Of a stretch of 61,667 bases of DNA, positions 8,679 to 16,806 are shown piece by piece. This DNA is from SFDP01 sp051891855 (lineage in GTDB: Bacteria; Bacillota; Clostridia; Lachnospirales; Lachnospiraceae). The stretch is taken from NCBI GenBank assembly GCA_051891855.1, contig JBJFFP010000015.1, positions 1-61,667 on the forward strand, written 5' to 3'. The notes below the pieces were generated by a model. The model searched no databases and was not told where the DNA came from. It saw only the letters and a list, made by a program, of their open reading frames with translations. A program made the translations under genes and the position numbers. Position 1 is the first letter of the stretch. The number at the start of each line of letters is the position of its first letter.

Positions 8679-9983
8679 ATGAGAGTTTTATGGGTATTAA
8701 ATCTGCTGCCCCCGGCAGTGGGAGAAAAGCTGGGAAGAGAATGCAGCGTAAAAGAGGGCTGGATTTGGGGACTTCTGTCAAAGGTCATCGCCGAAGAGAA
8801 TCAGGAAGAGCTGGAACTGGGAATCTGCTGTCCGGTAATGGTAGGGGAGGAAGAAAAAAGGCAGGAAATCCGCCTTGGAAATAAAAATATCGTATGTTAT
8901 GGATTTGTGGAGGACAGTATTCGCCCGGAGATTTATAATGAGCAGCTGTTGATAGGACGCTTTCGACAGATTATTTCCGATTACCAACCGGATATCCTGC
9001 ATATTTTCGGAACGGAATACGGACATAGTCTGGCTGCTGCAAAAGCCTTTAAGCGGCCCGAAAGGACATTGGTGGGTCTGCAGGGGATTATCAGTGAGTG
9101 TGCCAGGGAATACATGGCGGATTTGCCTAAACAGGTCTATGGCAAAAATTCCTTCCGGGACTGGCTTAAGCAGGATGGACTGCAAAAGCAGCAGGAAAAG
9201 TTTGCCCTTCGTGGGGAACGGGAAAAGCAGGTGCTTCATTTTACTCAAAATGTGACCGGAAGAACCGATTTTGACCGTAAGATGGCAGCCGGAATAAATC
9301 CCCGTGCCCGCTATTTTTTCATGAATGAAACCCTTAGAGAGGAATTTTATACCGGAAGCTGGAGAAGAGAAGGCTGTATTCCCCACCGGATTTTTTTTAG
9401 TCAGGCAGATTACCCATTGAAGGGATTCCACTATCTTTTACAGGCACTGCCTGAAATCAGAAGGAGCTTTCCGGATGTGACGGTGACTGTAGCGGGTAAC
9501 AGTCTGGTAGGCAACGGAAGTCTGAAAGAGAGGATAAAGATTTCCGGCTATGGAAAATATTTAAAGGAATTACTTCGGGAGACCGGAACGGAAGAAAAGG
9601 TGATCTTTTTGGGGCGGCTGTCGGCAGAAAGGATGAAGGAGGAATACCTTAAGTGCCATACCTTTGTCTGTGCCTCATCCCTGGAAAACTCCCCCAATTC
9701 TCTGGGAGAGGCCATGTGTCTGGGAGTTCCCGTTGTTGCAGCAGATACCGGGGGAATACCCAGTATGCTGACCGGGGAAAAGGAGGGGCTTCTTTTTCCC
9801 AAGGGAAACGTAAGGGAACTGAGCAGAGCCATTATCCGGATATGGAAGGAGCCTGAACTTTGTGAAAGGCTTTCAGAAAATGCATCGGTGAGAGCGGGGG
9901 AAACTCATGATGGAGAAAGAAACTTTAACCGGCTTATGGAAATCTACCATGAAATCTTGAATAATGGCACTTTGCAAAGGTGA
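8679..9983 (+). CDS. Family 4 glycosyltransferase
   Basis: The 434-residue GT-B protein has an N-terminal acceptor domain starting MRVLWVLNLLPP and a C-terminal Rossmann domain. The latter contains YPLKGFHYLL, VTVAGNS, a VIFLGRLS strand, and SSLENSPNSLGEAMCLGVPVV, which is the nucleotide-sugar-binding E-x7-E region of GT4 retaining enzymes. LGEAMCLG and the following ADTGGIPSML loop are diagnostic. It is longer than the family average because of an insert near residues 140-180. The gene ends the first compact operon segment. A separate promoter starts at 10004 for the next gene. Confidence 0.9.
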   Translation: MRVLWVLNLLPPAVGEKLGRECSVKEGWIWGLLSKVIAEENQEELELGICCPVMVGEEEKRQEIRLGNKNIVCYGFVEDSIRPEIYNEQLLIGRFRQIISDYQPDILHIFGTEYGHSLAAAKAFKRPERTLVGLQGIISECAREYMADLPKQVYGKNSFRDWLKQDGLQKQQEKFALRGEREKQVLHFTQNVTGRTDFDRKMAAGINPRARYFFMNETLREEFYTGSWRREGCIPHRIFFSQADYPLKGFHYLLQALPEIRRSFPDVTVTVAGNSLVGNGSLKERIKISGYGKYLKELLRETGTEEKVIFLGRLSAERMKEEYLKCHTFVCASSLENSPNSLGEAMCLGVPVVAADTGGIPSMLTGEKEGLLFPKGNVRELSRAIIRIWKEPELCERLSENASVRAGETHDGERNFNRLMEIYHEILNNGTLQR

Positions 9984-10003
9984 CAAGGTCACGGAAAGCC
10001 GGA

Positions 10004-10032
10004 TTGACGCTTTTTTTGCGGAATGCTAGAAT
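10004..10032 (+). promoter_or_regulatory. Predicted sigma-A promoter of the phosphoesterase-rubrerythrin gene
   Basis: TTGACG at 10004-10009 and TAGAAT at 10027-10032 are separated by exactly 17 bases, close to the consensus for the housekeeping sigma factor. The expected start of transcription is near 10039, giving a leader of about 33 bases before ATG 10072. It lies in the 88-base gap after the GT4 gene. Confidence 0.7.
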
Positions 10033-10071
10033 GAAGAAATCGATAGAGAAGGTTTTATTTGGGAGGAAATT

Positions 10072-11340
10072 ATGGAAAAAGGAAAAATACAAAAAATTAC
10101 AAACCCTATTCTGCGTCTGCCCGGTGTACGCTCTGTGGGAATTATCGGAGACCCGGGCTGCGATGGTCTGGGAACCTATAATATGAAGGTCTATGCCGGA
10201 GTATTGGAAAAAAGCTCAAAGGATGACATTACCATGGTCATTGGAGATCTGGTGCCGGAGGGAACCAATACCCATTATCACACCATCTGCTCTCTGACAG
10301 AAACGGTGGTGGAGAATGACGTGTATGTACTCAGGGGAAATCATGACACGGGAACCTATAACGATTTGTTCGGCTTACATAACTATGCTCTTTTGCTGGA
10401 GGATTATGCCATTATCGTTTTGGATAATGCATTGAGAACCTTTGAAGAGGAGGGACTTCAGCTTTTGGAGGAGGTACTGGCCATGGAGGAGGTAAAGCAG
10501 GCAGTGGTTACCTTCCACATTCCGGTTCCCAATCATTTTATCTTAAACTGTGTGTCTGAAGATGAGTTTGATCGCCTGAAAAAGGCCTATAAAAATAATA
10601 AGGAAAAGGTAAAATATCTGCTTTGCGGACACGTTCATTCCTGCTTTGTGGATGAGGTAGACGGTATTCCTCTGCTTTGTACCGGCGGGGGCGGAGCCAT
10701 GATTGAGGATGTTTCGGAGGAAATCCGGGCCAGTGATATTGAGCATCATATGATTCATCTGTACATTGAACGGGGAGAGATTAAATACCGTTTTGACATT
10801 CTTTCAGAGAAGTGTTATCGGAAGGAAGCTAAGGACCCGATTTTAAAGGAGAAAATTCTGGAAACCGTCCAGGGTGAGCTGATGGCGCATTTAAAATATC
10901 TGATGTATGCAGACCGGGCAAAACGCCGGGGACTGGAACAGATTGCTACTTTGTTTAAGGCTCTGGCGGCCTCGGAATACTATCATGCCAGAAACTTTTA
11001 TTCCGTTATTGAACGGCCGCCGGCATTCCAGGAATCGGCTAAAAGCTTTATCGATACAGAGCAGTTTGAGTATCAGCGTCTTTATCTTATGCTGGAGCAA
11101 TATGCGGATGAAACGGCCAAGCCTTTGGCAGCACAGGCCTATAAGGCTGCTTCCATGGCAGAAAAGGTACATGCCAAGCTGTTAAAGGAGGTGGAAAATC
11201 TGGAGGAATTTTCCAGAGAAGCCATTTATGTATGTCCCATCTGCGGCTTTTTGATGACAGATAAGGATTTTCAGGAAAGGTGTCCGGTCTGCGGCTCTCC
11301 TAAAAGAGAATATGAGAGCTTTATTCCCGAAAGTCCATAA
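10072..11340 (+). CDS. Metallophosphoesterase-rubrerythrin fusion protein
   Basis: Three parts are visible in 422 residues. Residues 20-245 form a calcineurin-like metallophosphoesterase with GD (58-59), GNHD (89-92), a lone metal-type histidine (His149) and GHVH (186-189). The first motif reads GDPGCDG (26-32) instead of the usual DxH. Residues about 258-375 form a four-helix ferritin-like bundle with rubrerythrin-type diiron ligands: Glu269, ExxH at 302-305, acidic residues at 330-347 and ExxH at 364-367. Residues 386-410 are a rubredoxin-like knuckle, CPIC (388-391) and CPVC (404-407). The start has a GGGAGGA site. It has its own promoter and no clear link to glycan synthesis. A redox-sensing or peroxide-linked phosphoesterase is an inference. 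Confidence 0.9.
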   Translation: MEKGKIQKITNPILRLPGVRSVGIIGDPGCDGLGTYNMKVYAGVLEKSSKDDITMVIGDLVPEGTNTHYHTICSLTETVVENDVYVLRGNHDTGTYNDLFGLHNYALLLEDYAIIVLDNALRTFEEEGLQLLEEVLAMEEVKQAVVTFHIPVPNHFILNCVSEDEFDRLKKAYKNNKEKVKYLLCGHVHSCFVDEVDGIPLLCTGGGGAMIEDVSEEIRASDIEHHMIHLYIERGEIKYRFDILSEKCYRKEAKDPILKEKILETVQGELMAHLKYLMYADRAKRRGLEQIATLFKALAASEYYHARNFYSVIERPPAFQESAKSFIDTEQFEYQRLYLMLEQYADETAKPLAAQAYKAASMAEKVHAKLLKEVENLEEFSREAIYVCPICGFLMTDKDFQERCPVCGSPKREYESFIPESP

Positions 11341-11352
11341 GAAGGGATTATT

Positions 11353-12382
11353 ATGAAAGTCACGATGATTTCCAATTATATTAACCACCATCAGATTCCC
11401 TTTTCCCAGGCTCTTTACGAGAAGCTGAAGGAAGGTTATCGGTTTATTCAGACTGAGCCCATGGAAGAGGAGCGAATCCGCATGGGCTGGGGGCTGGAGG
11501 CGGATACCCTGCCTTATCTGGTTTTTTTGGACAGGCAGCCGGAGTATGTCAGACAGCTGATTGAAGAAAGTGATCTCCTTCTGATTGGCTGGACCAGGAG
11601 GGAGGATTTGTTTGTTGAGCGGTTAAACAGTGGAAAACTGACCATACGCATCAGTGAACGGCTTTATCGGGAGGGACAGTGGAAGGCTGTTTCTCCCAGA
11701 GGACTGCTGCAAAAGTATAAGGAACACACCCGCTATCGAAAAAAGCAGGTGTATTTGCTGTGCGCCGGAGCCTACGTGGCTTCGGATTTTTCTCTGATAG
11801 GGGCCTATCCCGGGAAAAGGTTTAAATTCGGTTATTTTCCCGAAACCAGAGCCTACAGCAAAAAGCAGCTTGAGGAAAATCATGTCTGGGGAAATCAGCC
11901 GGGGGAGCAGGAGCTCCAATTAATCTGGGCAGGGCGCTTCCTTTCCCTGAAGCATNNNNNNNNNNNNNNNNNNNNNNNNNNNNNNNNNNNNNNNNNNNNN
12001 NNNNNNNNNNNNNNNNNNNNNNNNNNNNNNNNNNNNNNNNNNNNNNNNNNNNNNNGCAGTGGTAAATGAGGCTATGAACAGTGGCTGTGTGGTTGTGGGA
12101 AGCAGCCGGGCGGGAGCGGTTCCCTTTCTGATCCGACATGGTGAGAACGGTCTGATTTACCATAAAGACAGCTTTTCAGAAATGGCCCGGCAGGTAGAAT
12201 ATTTATTTGATCATCCCAGGGAGGGAAGACAGATGGGGCTTGCTGCCTATCAGACAATCATCAGTGAATGGAATGCACAGGCTGCAGCAGCTCGTCTTTT
12301 ATCCTTTTACGAACAGTGGAAACAGGGGGAGATCATTCCTCCTGCTTTTGGACCTTTTAGTGTGGCGGAGGTGAAGGTTTGA
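11353..12382 (+). CDS. Family 4 glycosyltransferase, interrupted by an assembly gap
   Basis: The first part (11353-11955, 201 residues) is a GT-B N-terminal domain starting MKVTMISNYINHHQIPFS and ending at LIWAGRFLSLKH, the start of the nucleotide-binding domain. The second part (12056-12382) resumes as AVVNEAMNSGCVVVGSS and GAVPFLIRHGENGLIY, the E-x7-E region of a GT4 enzyme. The two parts are in different frames across 100 N, which only shows that the gap length is a placeholder. By comparison with family members roughly 80-90 residues should lie between them, so the real gap is probably nearer 250 bases. The protein is likely intact. Confidence 0.82.
11956..12055. other. Assembly gap of 100 N inside a glycosyltransferase gene
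   Basis: Exactly 100 unknown bases join two contigs. The flanking coding frames differ by one, and the missing central part of the GT4 fold suggests the true length is greater than 100. Confidence 0.95.
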
Positions 12383-13380
12383 TGGCACATGAACCTTTGA
12401 TCAGCGTAATTATTCCCGTATATCAAACAAAAGACTATCTGGAAAAATGTGTAAACAGCTGTCTGGCGCAGACTTATCAAAATCTGGAAATTCTTCTGGT
12501 GGATGATGGCTCCGGGGACGGCACCGGTGAGCTTTGTGACCGACTGGCAGAAGCAGATGAACGGATTCGGGTATTCCATAAAGAGAACGGAGGAACCTCA
12601 TCTGCCAGGAATCTGGGAATCAGTAAGGCTCGCGGGGAGTATCTGGGGTTTGTAGACAGCGATGATTTTATCAGTCCTACCATGTATGAAAGGCTGATCA
12701 AGGCTGTTGGAGAGAATGGGGTTTCCATAGCCCAGGTTTCCCGGGATGAAACAGATGCCGACGGCAACCGGCTTGCGGATGTGTGTGAACCGCCAAAGGA
12801 AGCTTTTTTCTGTGAAAGCAGGGCTTTTGTAAGAGAGCTGCTTCTTCATCGGGGAGACTGCTCCTTTTGTACGAAACTGATTCATCGAAGTCTTTTTAAG
12901 AATCGCCGATTTCCCGAGGGAAAGCTGAATGAGGACTTTTTTGTGCTATTACAGCTTTTACCTGAGATTAAGGGAATCTATCTTTTGCCCCAGCAGGAAT
13001 ATCATGTATTCTATCGGCTGGGAAGCAATACCCGTAGGGAGGATAGGAACAGTTTTTCCCGGGTATTTATCGATATTGTGGATAATGCAGATGAGGCCAT
13101 GCAGCTGGTGGAAAAATATTATCCTGATTTAAAAGAGGAGGGGATAAGATTTGGTCTGTACCAGAGACTGGATTATCTTTTGCATATTCCCATAGGGCAG
13201 ATGAGGGAGGATAATGTCTTTTACCGACAGGTAAAAAGCTGGCTGAGAAAGCATATTAAGGATACCCTTAAGAATCCATATTTAAGCTCCAAAAACAGGC
13301 TCTATCTTATGTTACTGACCCTGGCCCCGAAGACGGTAAGACAAATTCACGGGCTGAAAATAAAGAATAACTCTATCTAA
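12382..13380 (+). CDS. Family 2 glycosyltransferase (EpsJ-like)
   Basis: The 332-residue GT2 enzyme has ISVIIPVYQTKDYLEKCV, LLVDDGSGDGT near residue 40 and FVDSDDF near residue 92. It also has a SFCTKLIHRSLF plus NEDFFVLLQLL segment that carries the catalytic acid. It belongs to the common EpsJ/CpsI-like group of about 330 residues. I take ATG 12382 as the start because GGAGGTG at 12367-12373 is well placed; a TTG at 12379 is possible. It overlaps the stop of the preceding GT4 gene. The transcription unit seems to end near here, since a new promoter follows at 13397. Confidence 0.88.
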   Translation: MAHEPLISVIIPVYQTKDYLEKCVNSCLAQTYQNLEILLVDDGSGDGTGELCDRLAEADERIRVFHKENGGTSSARNLGISKARGEYLGFVDSDDFISPTMYERLIKAVGENGVSIAQVSRDETDADGNRLADVCEPPKEAFFCESRAFVRELLLHRGDCSFCTKLIHRSLFKNRRFPEGKLNEDFFVLLQLLPEIKGIYLLPQQEYHVFYRLGSNTRREDRNSFSRVFIDIVDNADEAMQLVEKYYPDLKEEGIRFGLYQRLDYLLHIPIGQMREDNVFYRQVKSWLRKHIKDTLKNPYLSSKNRLYLMLLTLAPKTVRQIHGLKIKNNSI

Positions 13381-13393
13381 AATTATCCGGGTA

Positions 13394-13402
13394 TGCTATA
13401 AT
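13394..13402 (+). promoter_or_regulatory. Extended -10 promoter upstream of pseB
   Basis: TGCTATAAT at 13394-13402 is a perfect TATAAT with an upstream TGn extension. No good -35 box is visible 16-18 bases upstream, which is acceptable for extended -10 promoters. It lies 75 bases before pseB in a 97-base intergenic stretch. Confidence 0.5.
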
Positions 13403-13477
13403 CTACGGGATATCAGTGAAAAATAATACCGAAGAGATAGAGTTGGCAGAAAAATAGCTTCGGAATGAGAGGAAATC

Positions 13478-14476
13478 ATGTTAAACGATAAGACGATTTT
13501 AGTAACCGGGGGAACCGGCTCCTTTGGAAAATGCTTTACCAAATATGTATTGGAGCATTATACACCCAAAAAGATTATCATTTATTCCCGGGATGAATTT
13601 AAGCAGTGGATGATGGCCAATGAGTTTAAGGAGTATGCCGGAAAGCTTCGCTTTTTTATTGGTGATGTACGGGATCTGGAGCGGATGAAGAGGGCATTGG
13701 CAGGCGTGGATTATGTGATTCATGCCGCTGCTATGAAGCAGGTGCCTGCTTGTGAATATAATCCCAATGAAGCCATTAAGACGAATATTCAGGGGGCGCA
13801 GAATGTGATTGAAGCCTCTCTGGACAGTCCTACGGTGAAGAAGGTGGTAGCTTTGTCCACGGATAAAGCGGTGAATCCGGTGAATCTTTACGGCGGCACC
13901 AAGCTGGTAAGTGATAAGCTGTTTATTGCCGCTAATGCTTATTCAGGCACTAAGGATATCAATTTTTCCATTGTACGCTATGGAAATGTGGCCGGAAGCC
14001 GGGGCTCCGTTATTCCTTTTTTCCATAAAATCATCAAGGAAGGGGGAACAAGCCTGCCCATTACCGACTACCGGATGACCCGTTTCTGGATCAGTCTGAC
14101 TCAGGGCGTGGAGCTGGTAATCAAGGCCTTGGAAGAGGCTACCGGAGGGGAGACCTTTATCAGTAAGATACCTTCCTTTAAAATCACGGATTTGGCCCAG
14201 GCCATGCTTCCCGGCTGTGAAATGCCTGAGGTGGGCATCCGTGAAGGGGAAAAGCTGCATGAGATTATGGTCACCGTAGAGGATTCCATGACTACCTATG
14301 AATACGACAGGCATTTTATCGTCTATCCCCAGATGGTATGGAACGATAAGCAAAAACCCAATATGACCGGAAAAAAGGTGGCTGAAGGCTTTTCCTACAG
14401 CTCAGGGAACAATACACAGTGGTTGAGTGTGGAAGAGATTCGCAAGCTGTTAAAGACGGTGGAACTGGAGAAATAG
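13478..14476 (+). CDS. pseB: UDP-GlcNAc 4,6-dehydratase (inverting), PseB
   Basis: This 332-residue short-chain dehydrogenase has the NADP-binding TGGTGSFG (10-17), HAAAMKQVP (82-90), LSTDKAVNPVNLYGGTK (126-142) and RYGNVAGSRGSVIPFF. The catalytic triad is read as Thr128/Asp129/Lys130 plus Tyr138 and Lys142; the YGGTK form is typical of the inverting PseB/FlaA1 group, unlike the membrane-bound PglF at 37707. It converts UDP-GlcNAc to UDP-2-acetamido-2,6-dideoxy-L-arabino-hexos-4-ulose, the first step to pseudaminic acid. The gene follows an extended -10 promoter and has GAGAGGAAATC before its ATG. pseC follows. Confidence 0.95.
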   Translation: MLNDKTILVTGGTGSFGKCFTKYVLEHYTPKKIIIYSRDEFKQWMMANEFKEYAGKLRFFIGDVRDLERMKRALAGVDYVIHAAAMKQVPACEYNPNEAIKTNIQGAQNVIEASLDSPTVKKVVALSTDKAVNPVNLYGGTKLVSDKLFIAANAYSGTKDINFSIVRYGNVAGSRGSVIPFFHKIIKEGGTSLPITDYRMTRFWISLTQGVELVIKALEEATGGETFISKIPSFKITDLAQAMLPGCEMPEVGIREGEKLHEIMVTVEDSMTTYEYDRHFIVYPQMVWNDKQKPNMTGKKVAEGFSYSSGNNTQWLSVEEIRKLLKTVELEK

Positions 14477-14489
14477 AAGAGAATATCAG

Positions 14490-14527
14490 GGCTGCTGCAA
14501 AAGTGAATAGGAGAATTTGCAGCAGCC
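14490..14527 (+). terminator. Hairpin between pseB and pseC (partial terminator or attenuator)
   Basis: GGCTGCTGCAAA at 14490-14501 and TTTGCAGCAGCC at 14516-14527 form a perfect 12-bp stem with a 14-base loop. Only TTTGTT follows, so the T tract is poor. It lies 14 bases after the pseB stop and 22 bases before the pseC ATG. It could be a weak terminator, an attenuator or a stabiliser of the pseB message. Confidence 0.55.
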
Positions 14528-14549
14528 TTTGTTATGGGGGAGAAGAAAA

Positions 14550-15743
14550 ATGAATAAACCGGCAATAGCGGGGGGAACACCCGTCAGAGAAACCAAATTA
14601 TATTACGGACACCAGTATATTGATGAAGCGGATATTCAGGCAGTAGTGGAGGTGTTAAAAAGTGATTATCTGACCTGCGGGCCTAGGATCACCCAGCTGG
14701 AAAAGAAGCTCTGTGAGTTGACCAAAGCAAAATATGCAGTGGTCTGCAGCAATGGAACGGCAGCTTTGCATATGGCCTGTATGGCAGCAGGAGTAGAAGC
14801 CGGGGATGAGGTAATCACCACACCCATTACCTTTGCGGCCAGTGCCAACTGTGCCCTATATTGTGGGGCAACGCCGGTATTTGCAGATATCAATGAGAGG
14901 ACCTATAATATTGACCCCAAGCAGGTTAAACAGGCGACAACAGAAAAAACGAAGGCTGTTGTGGCAGTGGATTTTACGGGGCAGTCGGTGGAATTGGATG
15001 AGCTTTTAGAGCATTGCCGACAAAAGGGACTGATCTTGATTGAAGATGGTGCCCATGTTATTGGAACCAGGTATAAGGGAAGACCCAATGGCTCCCTTGC
15101 CCATATGACCACCTTCAGCTTTCATCCGGTAAAAACGGTTACAGGAGGAGAAGGCGGGGCAGTGCTGACCAATAGTGAGGAATATTATCAGAAGCTGCTT
15201 CTGGCCCGTGCCCATGGAATTACCCGGGATGCTTCACTGATGGAGGAAGAGCCCCACGGAGGCTGGTATTATGAACAGATTTTCCTGGGCTACAATTATC
15301 GAATGACCGATATGCAGGCCGGGCTTATCATCAGTCAGCTGGATAAGCTTCCCATGTTTTCGGCCCGCAGAAAAGAAATTGTGGCTAAATATAATGAGGC
15401 CTTTCGGGCTATTCCCCAGCTTCTGGTACAGGAGGAAATTCCGGAATCGGATACTACCCGACATCTGTATATTCTGCGTATCCGTCCGGAAATGCTTAAG
15501 CTTAACCGAAGAGAATTTTTTGATGCTATGGCGGCAGAGAATATTATCTGTAATGTGCATTATATTCCTACCTATTATTTCCCTTATTACAGAAATCTGG
15601 GCTATAAAAAGGGACTTTGCCCTAAAGCCGAGAAGCTGTATGAGGAAATGATGAGTCTCCCTCTTTATTATGGGATGACGGATCGGGATGTGGAGGATGT
15701 AATCACAGCAGTAAAAAAGATTGTGGAGTTTTATCAAAAATAA
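14550..15743 (+). CDS. pseC: UDP-4-amino-4,6-dideoxy-N-acetyl-beta-L-altrosamine transaminase, PseC
   Basis: This aminotransferase of the DegT/DnrJ/EryC1 fold has 397 residues. SNGTAALH (68-75) binds the PLP phosphate, EDGAHVIG (165-172) carries the pyridine-binding Asp, and FHPVKTVTGGEGG carries the Schiff-base Lys195. It transfers an amino group from glutamate to the 4-keto sugar made by PseB. I chose ATG 14550 with GGGGGAGAAG in front; a longer reading frame from TTG 14517 would begin inside the hairpin and lacks a ribosome site. It lies in the same transcription direction as pseB, 73 bases downstream. Confidence 0.94.
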   Translation: MNKPAIAGGTPVRETKLYYGHQYIDEADIQAVVEVLKSDYLTCGPRITQLEKKLCELTKAKYAVVCSNGTAALHMACMAAGVEAGDEVITTPITFAASANCALYCGATPVFADINERTYNIDPKQVKQATTEKTKAVVAVDFTGQSVELDELLEHCRQKGLILIEDGAHVIGTRYKGRPNGSLAHMTTFSFHPVKTVTGGEGGAVLTNSEEYYQKLLLARAHGITRDASLMEEEPHGGWYYEQIFLGYNYRMTDMQAGLIISQLDKLPMFSARRKEIVAKYNEAFRAIPQLLVQEEIPESDTTRHLYILRIRPEMLKLNRREFFDAMAAENIICNVHYIPTYYFPYYRNLGYKKGLCPKAEKLYEEMMSLPLYYGMTDRDVEDVITAVKKIVEFYQK

Positions 15744-16778
15744 ATGAAGCTGAGTATTATTGTTCCCGTTTATAATATGGGGTCAGAGGGAAAATTGAAT
15801 TATTGCCTGGACTCTCTTGTCAGACAGACGATTTCAGACTATGAAATTATTGCTGTAGATGACTGCTCCACAGATAATTCTCTGGAGATTCTGCATGACT
15901 ATGAGAAGACCTATCCGGAAAAAATCAGGGTAATTGCTTCGCCCATAAACAAAAAGCAGGGCGGAGCCAAGAATCTGGGGCTGGAAGTGGCAGCAGGAGA
16001 ATGGATAGGCTTTATAGACAGTGATGACTGGGTTACGGAGGACTTTTACGAAAGACTTCTTAAAAAGGCGGAAGAGAGCGGAGCGGATATTGTGGGCTGT
16101 GATTATCACCTCACCCATGAGCATTCCAGGGAAATCGGACAGGTGGTACACAATAATTCCCCTAAGCAGACGGGTGAGCTGAATCATGAAAAGTATGCCT
16201 CTTTGATTCTGGACGGAGGCAGTCTGGTGGTAAAGATTTACCGGCGCTATATAATTTGTGATTATCCCAACCGTTTTCCTGAGGGGATTTTCTACGAGGA
16301 TAATGCCATCAGTAATTCCTGGATGCTTCGGGCCAAAAACTTTGCCTATATACAGGAACCCCTCTATTCCTATTATCAGCACGGAGGCTCCACTGTACAC
16401 ACCATAACCGAAAAGCGATGTGAGGACCGGATGGAGGCTGCCCGGATTATGGTGAAGGAAGCGAGGGAGTTTGGGTTTCTGGAGGAATATTACGGAGAAA
16501 TCGAAAGCAGCTTTACTACTCTTTTTTATGTCAATACTCTTTTTTCTTATATGGCAGAGGTAAGACCCATAAAGCTTTCTTTTGTCAAAGAAATTGGCCG
16601 GGAAATGAAGGAAACCTTTCCCGATTTCAGGCAGAATAAATATTATTTGAGCCGTGTCCATGAGGAAGAGCGAAAACTAATCGACCTGCATATGAAGTCT
16701 CCCTTGTATTTTATTATATATTACAGACTTTTATGGGCATACCGAAGATTACGGAAGAGACTGGCAGGTAAACAATAA
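15744..16778 (+). CDS. Family 2 glycosyltransferase (EpsJ-like)
   Basis: The 344-residue GT2 enzyme has LSIIVPVYNMGSEGKLNYCLDS, AVDDCSTDNS near residue 38 and FIDSDDW near 90. GIFYEDNAISNSW near 180 supplies the catalytic acid. It starts immediately after the pseC stop, with only a distant GGAG, so translation is probably coupled. Its place between pseC and the ATP-grasp gene suggests it acts on the pseudaminic-acid-containing glycan, but there is no sequence evidence for a nonulosonate donor. The C-terminal 100 residues are helical and basic, typical of membrane-surface association. Confidence 0.87.
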   Translation: MKLSIIVPVYNMGSEGKLNYCLDSLVRQTISDYEIIAVDDCSTDNSLEILHDYEKTYPEKIRVIASPINKKQGGAKNLGLEVAAGEWIGFIDSDDWVTEDFYERLLKKAEESGADIVGCDYHLTHEHSREIGQVVHNNSPKQTGELNHEKYASLILDGGSLVVKIYRRYIICDYPNRFPEGIFYEDNAISNSWMLRAKNFAYIQEPLYSYYQHGGSTVHTITEKRCEDRMEAARIMVKEAREFGFLEEYYGEIESSFTTLFYVNTLFSYMAEVRPIKLSFVKEIGREMKETFPDFRQNKYYLSRVHEEERKLIDLHMKSPLYFIIYYRLLWAYRRLRKRLAGKQ

Positions 16779-16806
16779 AGGATCAGTACAAGTGGAGAGT
16801 AAAGAA

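Noticed and set aside
15834..16661. Long minus-strand open frame of 275 codons opposite a GT2 gene
   Set aside because: It is antisense to a clear GT2 enzyme, has no ribosome site or recognisable domain, and its composition reflects the opposite strand.
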